Shown here in pieces: positions 1 through 7,859 of a stretch of DNA of 11,749 bases (position 1 is the stretch's first letter; every line of letters begins with the position of its first letter). The DNA comes from Halocafeteria seosinensis. Taxonomy: Eukaryota > Sar > Bigyra > Bicosoecida. Below the pieces are notes generated by a model. The model worked only from the letters and a program-made list of their open reading frames with translations, ran no database searches and was not told where the DNA came from. Location: NCBI GenBank assembly GCA_001687465.1, contig LVLI01003548.1:1-11749 (forward strand). The letters are read 5' to 3'. The position numbers were made by a program, and so were the translations under genes.

Positions 1-5
1 ATTTT

Positions 6-96
6 AAAAATGTAAATATAAAAACAAAAATGTAAATTTTAAAAATGTAAATATAAAAACAAAAATGTAAATATAAAAACAAAAAATGTAAATAAA
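6..96. repeat. AT-rich 20-bp minisatellite
   Basis: Tandem copies of the 20-bp unit AAAAATGTAAATATAAAAAC lie at 6-25, 41-60 and 61-80. A 15-bp variant ending in TTTT lies at 26-40, and a decayed copy begins at 81. The array is truncated by the window edge, so its true length is unknown. It is almost free of G and C, in contrast to the roughly balanced composition to its right. Confidence 0.85.
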
Positions 97-123
97 TTTG
101 GCCAAATTGTAAAATTGGCAAAT

Positions 124-212
124 ATAGCCAATTTTGGCCGAATTTTTAATCTAATAAAAATCGTAATAAAGTCCAATTTTAAAATCCGGTAAAAATAGCC
201 AATTTTGGCCGA
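124..212. repeat. Dispersed direct repeat of an 18-bp GGCC motif
   Basis: ATAGCCAATTTTGGCCGA occurs at 124-141 and again at 195-212, each followed by a T-rich run. The motif has an internal inverted symmetry (GCCAATTTTGGC-like). Related pieces (GGCCAAATTGTAAAATTGGC, from 110) precede it. It may be a decayed higher-order repeat continuing the minisatellite to its left. No coding potential is seen. Confidence 0.65.
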
Positions 213-225
213 TTTTTGGAAATCG

Positions 226-279
226 TATCACCCGCGAAAAATCGTAAAACAATTGTTTTACGATTTTTCGCGGGTGATA
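226..279. repeat. Perfect 54-bp palindrome
   Basis: Every base from 226 to 252 pairs with its partner from 279 down to 253. The centre is CAATTG, and the arms contain CACCCGCGAAAAATCGT and its complement. There is no spacer, so the DNA could extrude a cruciform and a transcript would form a 27-bp hairpin. It sits at the boundary between the AT-rich repeats and coding-like sequence. It could be the fused ends of a foldback or MITE-like element. No transposase is visible near it. Confidence 0.9.
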
Positions 280-280
280 A

Positions 281-842
281 TCATGCATCTCCCATGTCAA
301 ACTTTATGTAAAATACGAGGAGGGGAACGGAGCCTGTCCTTTATCGGACCCTCTCGAATATCCCGCTCTTCAAACGTTCTTTAAGGGCAGCAAGAAGGGG
401 GACCTACAGTAATCCGATCGTTTAACACGATTGACGTTAGGTATTTCCCCAGAAACACCCATCAGCTGGATATCAGAGACGTCCAAAGGCCAACCAAATT
501 GCGCTTAACTACATCAGCTCTTCACGGTCAATTGAACCCGCGACATTACATTGTACAAAAGACCACAGTTGGCCGACATGATTTCAGAGCAATTTTCAGC
601 TTGGATCAGCGTGACTCAATGAGGGATGCGGCACATATCTCCGACCTGTCCCTGCATCCGTTGGACGTAGATGATTTTGTAACCTATCACAAACGGAAGC
701 GGACGACGCAGTTGCGCCTGTTGCACCACGACCGAGTGCTTCTGGACAAGTTCGTGCACGAAGACGAAGGCCGCTTCGTGCTTTTTTACAAGAGGCCAGG
801 ACTCGGTGGATAACGTTAACCTTCTGGAGGCACACTATAACG
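281..842 (+). pseudogene. Coding-like stretch of unknown function, in several frames
   Basis: A frame open from 281 to a stop at about 404 reads as plausible protein (VKYEEGNGACPLSDP, then YPALQTFFKGSKK). A second frame, open from 385 to the TAA at 811-813, continues in the same style (IDVRYFPRNTHQLDIRDVQ, then LLHHDRVLLDKFVHEDEGR). The last ~60 bases before the splice-donor-like site at 843 stay open only in the other two frames. The changes fall near short homopolymers: G5 at 397-401 and T6 at 782-787. There is no convincing ATG start. I do not recognise a family. This may be 5' exons of the gene that continues at 1010, or a decayed gene. Sequencing indels could also produce this pattern. 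Confidence 0.35.
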
Positions 843-1009
843 GTAAGTGCCCCATTGGAGAAGCGGTGCTCATACTAGTTCCGTCATGGTGACAAAACAG
901 GAGAAACCAGCAAGTGCTGCTGTTCAAGTACTCTGTCATCGTACGTTGGAAGTTTTCTGTTTGCCGTTAGTATTGAGACAATTTCCGATGTCCGTTTTAC
1001 TGCTTGCAG
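843..1009 (+). other. Candidate GT-AG intron (167 nt)
   Basis: The donor is ACG|GTAAGTG at 843, close to the eukaryotic consensus. The acceptor is TTTTACTGCTTGCAG| ending at 1009, with a short pyrimidine-rich tract. The interval carries no sustained frame matching its flanks. The coding-like frame beginning at 1010 starts right after the acceptor. An alternative acceptor ending at 1043 would join the second open upstream frame in phase (N-A-F-E-R-Q). Which acceptor is used, or whether splicing happens at all, cannot be decided from the sequence alone. Confidence 0.45.
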
Positions 1010-2153
1010 ATAGTGACATTTTACCTCCTGGCTCTTAAACAAGCATTCGAAAGACAGACAGCAACGAATGTGGAGATCCTTCCCACACAGTCAAACGCAG
1101 TACTTTTGCCAGATGCGAGAAAAAATACAGACGACAAAACGGAAGACGAAGGCCAGACGCCAAGAAAAAGCACGTTTGAGAACATGATGATTCAAAAAGA
1201 AGTCGAAGGCATGTTTCAGTTGTTTACGGAAAGACACGCAGACTTGCCGAAAACAGTTTTACGTGAACTGGCTTCAGATGTTGCAGAATGGAAGACGTTC
1301 CTATTGAATTCTATGTGCGCTTTGGGGCGTTCCACAGATAAAAACACTCATTCTCATTCCGAAAACGAGAAAAATATTGGGTGTAAACCGGAGGTCAACA
1401 GCAATTCCATAGTGTACCACTTAATGTCAACCGAGCAACTGAATGCTAGCCCGCCTCAACCAACCTCGACGAAGAATTTAGTTTGTTCGCCTGTACGTTG
1501 TTCTGGAGAAAGCGGACGGACGGAGGAGGAGGAAGAGGAACCATTCGAAATTAGACCCACGTCTACTTTTACACTCTCAGGAGGTGATTTATTTCGTTTT
1601 ATTACAACCACCGAATTATCGGAAAAAAAAATTGGAAACAGGACATAAACAAGATTACAAAGAAGGAAACACTACACCGCCGGCTTCGTCGTCGTCGTTT
1701 GCAGCTCTCTATTTTTTGCTTGAGCAAATTGCGTCTGAAGATTACGATGCGTTTGTTGCCAAAAAATCTGCTTACTCTTTATCAACAGAAAGTACTTTTA
1801 CCGATTCCCCTGGGATTTCCTTAGACTTTGCGCGAAAATCGAATTTGCAGAACAAACGCCATGGAGACTCTACTTTGGCCACGTATCTGTATTATTTGTT
1901 ACACCAGTGGAATGCTTTAGTGCGTGCATCCAAAACCAAAAAAGAATTCCGGTCAGTGCGTTTGGATGTCCCGTCTCGATCTCGTCGTTCCGCTCACAAA
2001 AGGGAAAAAAGCGAGTCGACAGCATGCAGTACGGCGCCGAGCATGTCTTCAAGTTCTTGCACTGGTCCACCAAACGAGGAAAATCGTCAAAGTGAACGAC
2101 AGAGTAGAAAAGAGGCAAAAAAAGGCGTCATTCATCGCAGCAAGCTGCTTTAG
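1010..2153 (+). CDS. Hypothetical polar protein, two frames joined by a possible intron
   Basis: The first part, from 1010, is rich in Glu, Thr, Ser and Asn. It contains a likely helical stretch (MFQLFTERHADLPKTVLREL), a run of six Glu near 1526-1543, and a stop at about 1646. The second part lies in the +1 frame and ends at 2151-2153. It has helix-like segments (FAALYFLLEQIASEDYDAF; LATYLYYLLHQWNALV) and then a Ser/Arg/Lys-rich low-complexity tail (SRSRRSAHKREK). A GT at 1584 and AGs ending at 1641, 1653 or 1662 would all remove a length that restores the second frame. An A9 run at 1623-1631 is an alternative frameshift point. No conserved domain is recognised. Composition suggests an intracellular, partly disordered protein, but this is a weak inference. 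Confidence 0.4.
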
Positions 2154-2205
2154 AGTGTTCTTCTATGTCGCATGGTGCAACTGCTTCATTATTTTCCCAT
2201 TCTGA

Positions 2206-2682
2206 TGCGGAATTGGAGAAAGGATCACCGTCGGGAAAATTTCATACTGCGAACGGTTCTATCGAAAGGATATACGAAACCGGGCACGCATACGTTTCAA
2301 AAACACAGACAATATTCCCTACGATAGTCATGAATACCAGAAGGAGGCAAATATGCCATACCCGTTTTCGTCAATTGATACATCAACAGCAACACCGACG
2401 CCACAAATGTCTTCCGAAACGTACTCGACGACCTTCGACCCGGAAAGGGTGTCACTGCATGACTCCCCTGTAGATGACTCAAATGTTTCGTATTCGGAGG
2501 GGCAGGGCCATTACCCCCAAGAGAACATGCAAATCACTCTGCCGAATCATGGAACCAGATGGGCAGAAATGTTTTTTTCTTTATCTATGACAGACATTGC
2601 CGACATGTATTTTCCCGTAACCGAATCTTCGCGTCGTCGTCTACACGGAGGTGAAACAAAAACGCATCCGATGACGACGTGA
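2206..2682 (+). CDS. Hypothetical C-terminal fragment following the preceding gene
   Basis: An open frame from the TGA at 2203-2205 to the TGA at 2680-2682 includes an ATG at 2353. It encodes Ser/Thr/Pro-rich then acidic sequence (IDTSTATPTPQMSSETYST, then RWAEMFFSLSMTDIADMYF). It is in yet another frame from the piece ending at 2153. The overlapping frame around 2123-2330 also looks coding-like (ATASLFSHSDAELEKGSPS). The A7 run at 2117-2123 is a possible slip site, and I found no convincing splice pair. It is probably the 3' end of the same gene or relic. No domain is recognised, and an independent gene starting at 2353 is possible. Confidence 0.3.
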   Translation, partial: CGIGERITVGKISYCERFYRKDIRNRARIRFKNTDNIPYDSHEYQKEANMPYPFSSIDTSTATPTPQMSSETYSTTFDPERVSLHDSPVDDSNVSYSEGQGHYPQENMQITLPNHGTRWAEMFFSLSMTDIADMYFPVTESSRRRLHGGETKTHPMTT

Positions 2683-3511
2683 TTCTCCTCCTTTAAAGGG
2701 AAAGTTCCTTGCTTTTCATTGGAAGGCAACCAATAGCTTTTTTCAGCGATGACATCTTTTAAACGCGTAGGGACTACGAATTTCAATACAGAATCTTCTG
2801 CAGTATTCCCTTGAACGTTGCAATGCAAGTAAATGTCCGACACCAATCGTCTATTTGGATTGTGTGTTCCAGCAATTCTCCGATTTCATCCATAACCGCA
2901 TTCAAAGGAAACGAAGAATGGTACATTGAACATCTCAACGATTTTTGAAATACCATGCTGTACGACGCCATACAATCTCTCCATTTGTTTCCGTATATGT
3001 ACATAATATTTCTGTTTTTTAGCCGGACAAACTCCAGGACTTTTTTCTTATTTAATTAACTTTCCTGTATCCGGTCACATTTTTCTTTATTTTGTACTGA
3101 AGGTTAGGCTTAGCTCATAGCGTTTTGTTAGTGTTCCGTTAATATGTTTCTGTATCCCACAACGACGATTTTTCATGTTGATGTTTCGGTATTTTAGCAA
3201 AAACAGCGCTTGAATCGAAGTATGCACAAGTTGATATCTGAATCCTAAGTCGGTATCGGTGCATTTCCTCGCATCTACGTAACATTGGGGATAGACAAGC
3301 AGTAGAGTCTCCTAGAACAGCGACCGATGAAAGCGAATGCAAAGGTAGACGATGCTTTTCCTACCGATGACCATGAAGACTTTTTCGTGATAATAAGCTC
3401 AAACTCGTTATCGCTTTTCAAATACCAAGCTGTATGGTCGGTGAACAGCATCGATAGTAGACAAATGGATTTTTTTGGTAGCTTTGAAGACCTTTCCTAA
3501 CACAAGAACGG
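2683..3511 (-). other. Intergenic; weak minus-strand coding fragments
   Basis: No complete gene is seen. On the minus strand, 2783-3004 opens with an ATG and encodes 73 residues with an amphipathic stretch (FPLNAVMDEIGELLEHTIQ). A neighbouring frame across about 2690-2885 also reads like protein. Between 3139 and 3500 three overlapping minus-strand frames alternate. One short frame (KATKKIHLSTIDAVHRPYS) followed after a frame change by SDNEFELIITKKSSW is faintly reminiscent of the end of a PH-like beta-barrel domain, but this is too short to call. The stretch may be remnants of a decayed gene downstream of the intact one. 3005-3138 is AT-rich with nothing recognisable. Confidence 0.25.
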
Positions 3512-6460
3512 CTACCGACGCGTTTTCCTGCGCTTGACTTGTACTCTTCGGGACGGATATTGCGCTTCCACTACTTTGACTTGACAATCACCCTGGCCCC
3601 AATACGGTTGTACCGCGAATGCCTCACACGAGTAGCAGCCCTTGGACCCAGGGTGACTGAATGTACCCGGGGGACATACTACACAGTGCGTTTGGGAAGA
3701 ATCGGGCACCATACCACCGCCACACAAACGACAAGTTGTGTCTGTACGGTTAGCTACGCGAGGCATAAAGCACGAGATGCAATAGTCTTGCGTGTCAAAC
3801 GGTACTTTTCCGTGTAAACACGGTTGACACGAGGTGTCCATCCCATTGGCCACTTCATAGGAAGGACATGGCGTGCAAACATTCCGTGCAGCGTTTGGGA
3901 TTTCCCCCTTGAAACAGGTTCTACACATTGTGTCTGTCTCGTCAGCCACCTGATACGGTTGACAGGAAACACACTCATTTCGTGGCGCATTTGGAACAGT
4001 ACCATTCAGACAAAATTTGCAACGGAGCCCTGTTCCATCTGAAAATGTATGGTCCGGACAAGGATCTACGCGGACCTTAAACGTACATGCATCAGCTTTG
4101 ACCGGTATTGAAATTGCTCGCACATTGGTGTTCTTCACCCAAATTGATCCGCTCCACCAGGCCCATCCTTCGGATTGTCCCCCACCTTCGCCCCAATGAA
4201 GCCGAAACACTGTTGACAAAGAGGACACGTTGAAAACAATACCGTTTCCGTCGAACTTGTGAATATCACCGTGAGATTCTATAGACTGAAAGCGTGCGTA
4301 ACTTGTGACGGGACCCTCTTCTGCCGGCGAGCCAAAAGCAAAGTCCCCATCAGCGGAGTCCTCAATTCCCTTCCGATCCCATCGTCTAAAGATGCCGTCT
4401 CCAAAACCACGGATCTCTGACCAACAACAGTCAGCACGATACGATGTCGAGCGAATGTGAAAGTTATCCAGATAAAACTGCGTATATCCGAATGGTATCG
4501 GGATGTCGTAGTGGGCGTAATGATCCCCATTACCATCTACCGTGTAAGGGTGGGTATTATTGAGAAAGCCGGACTGAATGACATCTCCTTCCCATGTCAG
4601 CGTCGCATTGAGAAATTCCTTGGCGATGCGCTGCGTGATCTCCGTAAAGCCGTCTTTGCACTGCGTGCGAAACGCATTGTCGAGTCGGTGTTCACCCGTC
4701 GGATCGATGAAATATTCGCTGTCACTCGGGACATGGTCGCAGCTCGTATACGTCGGCGTATTCCGGACCCAAATGGATCCGCTCCACCAGGCCCATCCTT
4801 CGGGGTCTCCGCCTTCGCCCCAATGAAGCCGAAACACTGTTGACTCAGAGGACACGCTGAAAACAATCCCATTTCCGTCGAACTTGTGAATACCATCGTG
4901 CGACTTTATGGACTGATAGCGTGCGTAACTTGTGACGGGACCCTCTTCTGCCGGCGAGCCAAAAGCAAAGTCCCCATCCCACGGATGAGCTCCCGTCCGA
5001 TTCCATCGTGTAAAGATACCATCTCCAAAACTACGGATTTCTGACCAACAACAATCAGCACGATACGACATCGCGCGAATGCGGAAGTCATCCAGATAAA
5101 ACTGCGTATATCCGAATGGTATCAGGATGTCGTAGTGTGCGTAATGGTCACCATCATCCACCGTGTAAGGGCGGTTTTCATTGAGAAAGCCTGACTGAAT
5201 GACATCCCCTTCCCATGTCAGGTTCGCCCCGAGAAAATCCTTGGCGATGCGCTGCGTGATCTCCGTAAAGCCGTCCTTACAATGCGTGCGAAACGCATTA
5301 TCGAGTCGGTTTTCACCCGTCGGATCGATGAAATATTCGCCGTCGCTCGGGACATTGTCGCAGCTCATATACACAGGGGTGTTTCGGACCCAAATCGAAC
5401 CGCTCCACCACGCCCATCCTTCGAATTGTACGCCGGCTTCGCCCCAATGAAGTCGAAACACCGTTGACTCAGAGGACACGTTGAAAACAATCCCATTTCC
5501 CTCGAATTTGTGAATATCACCTTGCGACATCAAATATTGAAAATGTGCGTAACTTGTCACCGGACCGTCTTCTGCCGGCGAACCAAAGGCAAAATCTCCC
5601 ACCTTATCGGACGGAGAAAGCTTCACCTGATCCCATTTGGAATAGGGTTGTTCTCCGATTCTTCCAATTTCCGAATTGTCGATACTACTCCCCACATTCA
5701 ACAGATAAGAGGTTGCGCGGATTTGAAAGTCATCCAGATAAAACTGCGTGTACCCGAATGGTATGGGGACGTCGTAGTGGGCATAATGATCCCCACCATC
5801 ATCCATTGTATAAGGGCGGACATCATTGAGAAAGCCTGACTGATAGACATCCCCTTCCCATGTCAGCGTCGCATTGAGAAAATCCTTGGCGATGCGCTGC
5901 GTGATCTCCGTAAAGCCATTTTTACATTGGGTCCAAAATGCACTTCCTGGATTGCCATCACCCCATGGATCAATGAAATACGTACCGTCTCCCCACGGCA
6001 CCTCGTCGCAGCTTGTAAAGACGCTTACGTTGACATAGGCTGCCACTGTGATTTCATATGTATCACAGAGTTTTGCCGGTAGAATAGCACTCTCTTTCAA
6101 ATATATTGTTCCCGTCAACTCGTCTGCATTGTGAGCGTCAATGAGCTTGAAGGGATGGTTGACTCCAGTGAGGTTGGCAGGACATTCCCTCCCTTTCGCG
6201 ACAACACCGTCCAGTTCAAGCCACTTGTCCTGGGCATGGCGTACATTACCTTGTCCCTGTACCGTGTGTATGGCAGCGTCGGCGTCCCTTTCCAGTGGAT
6301 GAAGCACTTCATCGACAGAGATGTGGTGTGAACCACGCGTCCCATTGCAGAGATCGTCTGTCCAAGTGAATGATCCCTTTGCTTCCAATCTGGCAAACAC
6401 CATGGGTAGCACACACGATAAAATAAAGATCCCGTGCCCGATAACCATCCTCTGATACAT
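3512..6460 (-). CDS. Secreted 982-residue protein: three tandem fibrinogen-like modules plus Cys-rich repeats
   Basis: An intact ATG-to-TAG frame with no intron. Residues 1-23 form a signal peptide (hydrophobic IFILSCVLPMVFA), so the product enters the secretory pathway. Residues 24-148 form an unassigned domain. Three homologous modules start near Cys151, Cys367 and Cys574 and end near 364, 570 and 779. Each runs: Cys, YFIDP, Cys, GFTEITQRIAK, LTWEGDV-QSGFLN, HYAHYD, FGYTQFYLD, DFAFGSPAE-GPVTSYA, GNGIVF, STVFRLHWGE, EGWAWWSGSIWV. The start (Cys, G-YFIDP, Cys, GFTEI-QR-A-DF) resembles the N-terminal half of fibrinogen-related domains. That is my inference; the rest does not match clearly. Residues 792-958 hold about five ~40-residue repeats of form CxxCxxGxVPxxxxxxCxxCxxxxVAxxxDTxC, like ephrin-receptor/GCC2-GCC3 or TNFR-type repeats. 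Twelve N-glycosylation sequons are present. There is no membrane segment; the tail is basic (RRVQVKRRKTRR). Likely an extracellular adhesion, matrix or recognition protein. A second Met at residue 5 is an alternative start. The reading frame is very secure, the function inferred. Confidence 0.92.
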   Translation of the reverse strand: MYQRMVIGHGIFILSCVLPMVFARLEAKGSFTWTDDLCNGTRGSHHISVDEVLHPLERDADAAIHTVQGQGNVRHAQDKWLELDGVVAKGRECPANLTGVNHPFKLIDAHNADELTGTIYLKESAILPAKLCDTYEITVAAYVNVSVFTSCDEVPWGDGTYFIDPWGDGNPGSAFWTQCKNGFTEITQRIAKDFLNATLTWEGDVYQSGFLNDVRPYTMDDGGDHYAHYDVPIPFGYTQFYLDDFQIRATSYLLNVGSSIDNSEIGRIGEQPYSKWDQVKLSPSDKVGDFAFGSPAEDGPVTSYAHFQYLMSQGDIHKFEGNGIVFNVSSESTVFRLHWGEAGVQFEGWAWWSGSIWVRNTPVYMSCDNVPSDGEYFIDPTGENRLDNAFRTHCKDGFTEITQRIAKDFLGANLTWEGDVIQSGFLNENRPYTVDDGDHYAHYDILIPFGYTQFYLDDFRIRAMSYRADCCWSEIRSFGDGIFTRWNRTGAHPWDGDFAFGSPAEEGPVTSYARYQSIKSHDGIHKFDGNGIVFSVSSESTVFRLHWGEGGDPEGWAWWSGSIWVRNTPTYTSCDHVPSDSEYFIDPTGEHRLDNAFRTQCKDGFTEITQRIAKEFLNATLTWEGDVIQSGFLNNTHPYTVDGNGDHYAHYDIPIPFGYTQFYLDNFHIRSTSYRADCCWSEIRGFGDGIFRRWDRKGIEDSADGDFAFGSPAEEGPVTSYARFQSIESHGDIHKFDGNGIVFNVSSLSTVFRLHWGEGGGQSEGWAWWSGSIWVKNTNVRAISIPVKADACTFKVRVDPCPDHTFSDGTGLRCKFCLNGTVPNAPRNECVSCQPYQVADETDTMCRTCFKGEIPNAARNVCTPCPSYEVANGMDTSCQPCLHGKVPFDTQDYCISCFMPRVANRTDTTCRLCGGGMVPDSSQTHCVVCPPGTFSHPGSKGCYSCEAFAVQPYWGQGDCQVKVVEAQYPSRRVQVKRRKTRR
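4123..6010 (-). repeat. Three in-frame tandem ~0.62-0.65-kb modules inside the 982-residue gene
   Basis: Matching DNA blocks recur with near-fixed spacing. TTGGCGATGCGCTGCGTGAT is present in all three modules, near 4620, 5241 and 5886. That gives offsets of 621 bp (207 codons) and 645 bp (215 codons). TCCGCTCCACCAGGCCCATC is shared by the third and second modules near 4148 and 4779; the first module has one change in this block near 5399. Modules two and three are most alike at DNA level. The first (N-terminal) differs by extra residues and lacks the adjacent Cys pair. The units are multiples of three, so the duplications kept the reading frame. Confidence 0.9.
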
Positions 6461-7772
6461 TCTGCAGAGGCGTGAAATTCACATGCTACAGGGTGCTGGT
6501 GCTGTGGTAACTGTTGCACTTGGTGGCGTAATAATCGCAACAGAAAATTCTCGTCTATATACAACCTCCCCGATGTAACTGTATTTCCATTCCTCAATCG
6601 TGTACCCAAGACGTAAGACAACACAAATCAAATTTTCATTGCATGGAGTATTCGACGGAACAGAGCTTAGACCCACGCGCTACCAGGGTTCAAAAACCGA
6701 GAAGAATGATTGAAAAAAGATGTTTCCGTCGTGCTACTTGCAAGGCACGGACACGTAAAATTAAGACAAATAAAGCACCTGCTTGGTGGCTGACACTTTT
6801 TTCTCTCGCTTGCACGATTTCAGAGACAAGACACCCCCTGTTGAACCGCTTGGAATACGCAACGAATTGTTTCTGCTGTTGTGGCTCTCCACTTGAAACT
6901 AACCTGGTGACTGGGACGGTCGTCAGGCGCCCCTGGGAGCCTTTTTGTGGTTCCCCAAGTCCGCTTTAGTTCCCCGGGTCTTCCTTTTTTTGTAATTTTG
7001 GCTCCCCCAAATTTTCTCTTAGTTCCCCGGGCCCCAGCTTTGAAGTGGTACATCAAATATGTGGACGTCTATAAAACACATCCAATTAAACAAACTACGT
7101 GCAGTTTCACGTCTGGTCACCATTTCATGTGTGCCAATATCCAAGACGTTGATGTTGGGCGATGGGTACTGACTCTGGCAGCTGCATTGCGACACCTACA
7201 CTCACCAAGCTCGAATGCGCACATAGAGACGAAAATGTATATCATTTGCTTGATAACAATACCCGATTTCCATGCAGTGCAACGTCGTCTAGATCGCTGG
7301 GTACCCCAAAATGCTTTCATTTGGGAGCCTAGCAAGTGTCCTAGGCACGTCATCATCCACGAACAGCTGGTGCTGGGCCATAGCGACTGCTAGGTAGTAT
7401 TTGGGACCACGTTGATGCATTTTGCCTGCACCCATATGATCCAGCGCATAGAAAGGACAATGTACATACTCCCTTTTCGCCATGCACTACATTGGATTGC
7501 CATTACAAAGATTATTCCCCCTTTGTTTTTGTTCCCTTTGGCAATCCTTCCTTCAGTCCTCCGCCTTTGTAAAGGGAACAATGCCTGACCATACGTTTTC
7601 TTTCTCCCTCGAAAATACCCTTCCTGGAGTCCTCAATGGCTCGGCAGATTCCATGACACACCAGCAGCTGCACAGCCAATGAAAGTGATAGGATTGACTT
7701 AAATATGACGTCATGGAATGTTGTCATGCCTTATGCGTTCGTTTGCTGTAGGCCCGTTAGCCAGATTGAGAG
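6461..7772. other. Intergenic region with no convincing gene
   Basis: This is the upstream flank of the 982-residue minus-strand gene and must hold its promoter, but no TATA box or clear initiator can be assigned. Short ATG-initiated frames exist: 6643-6969 (+, 108 codons, low-complexity basic start) and 7289-7483 (-, 64 codons). A plus-strand frame overlaps the latter on the opposite strand, so neither has independent support. AGTTCCCCGGG occurs twice (6968-6978 and 7021-7031) with a related GGTTCCCC at 6950, a small dispersed motif. A 9-bp inverted pair GTTCCCTTT/AAAGGGAAC lies near 7531-7580. Confidence 0.4.
7705..7714. promoter_or_regulatory. CRE-like palindrome ATGACGTCAT
   Basis: The 10-bp perfect palindrome matches the TGACGTCA core bound by CREB/ATF-type bZIP factors in eukaryotes. 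It lies 58 bp before an ATG at 7773 and about 146 bp before the ATG at 7860, which precede the plus-strand relic. A single site could occur by chance, so its role as a promoter element is inferred from position only. Confidence 0.3.
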
Positions 7773-7859
7773 ATGTGCTCTGGCGAAAACTTGTTCCACG
7801 CTATTCCACGAACGAAGTCTGTTGCTTCTAACAGTGAAACGTCGGTACAAAGGAAAGGT

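Noticed and set aside
1-100. CRISPR-like array in the 20-bp tandem units
   Set aside because: Units are adjacent with no unique spacers, and the repeat is a low-complexity AT minisatellite in eukaryotic-looking DNA.
3400-3510. PH domain on the minus strand downstream of the intact gene
   Set aside because: Only two short strand-like pieces in different frames; no conserved Trp helix could be followed in one frame.
3539-6331. Many plus- and minus-strand frames of 60-130 codons overlapping the 982-residue gene, some repeated three times
   Set aside because: They are shadows of the repeated modules in other frames; their repetition follows from the DNA repeats and they lack independent signals.
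6947-7393. 148-codon plus-strand frame as a gene
   Set aside because: It has no ATG at its opening, overlaps equally protein-like minus-strand frames, and shows no domain or repeat pattern.
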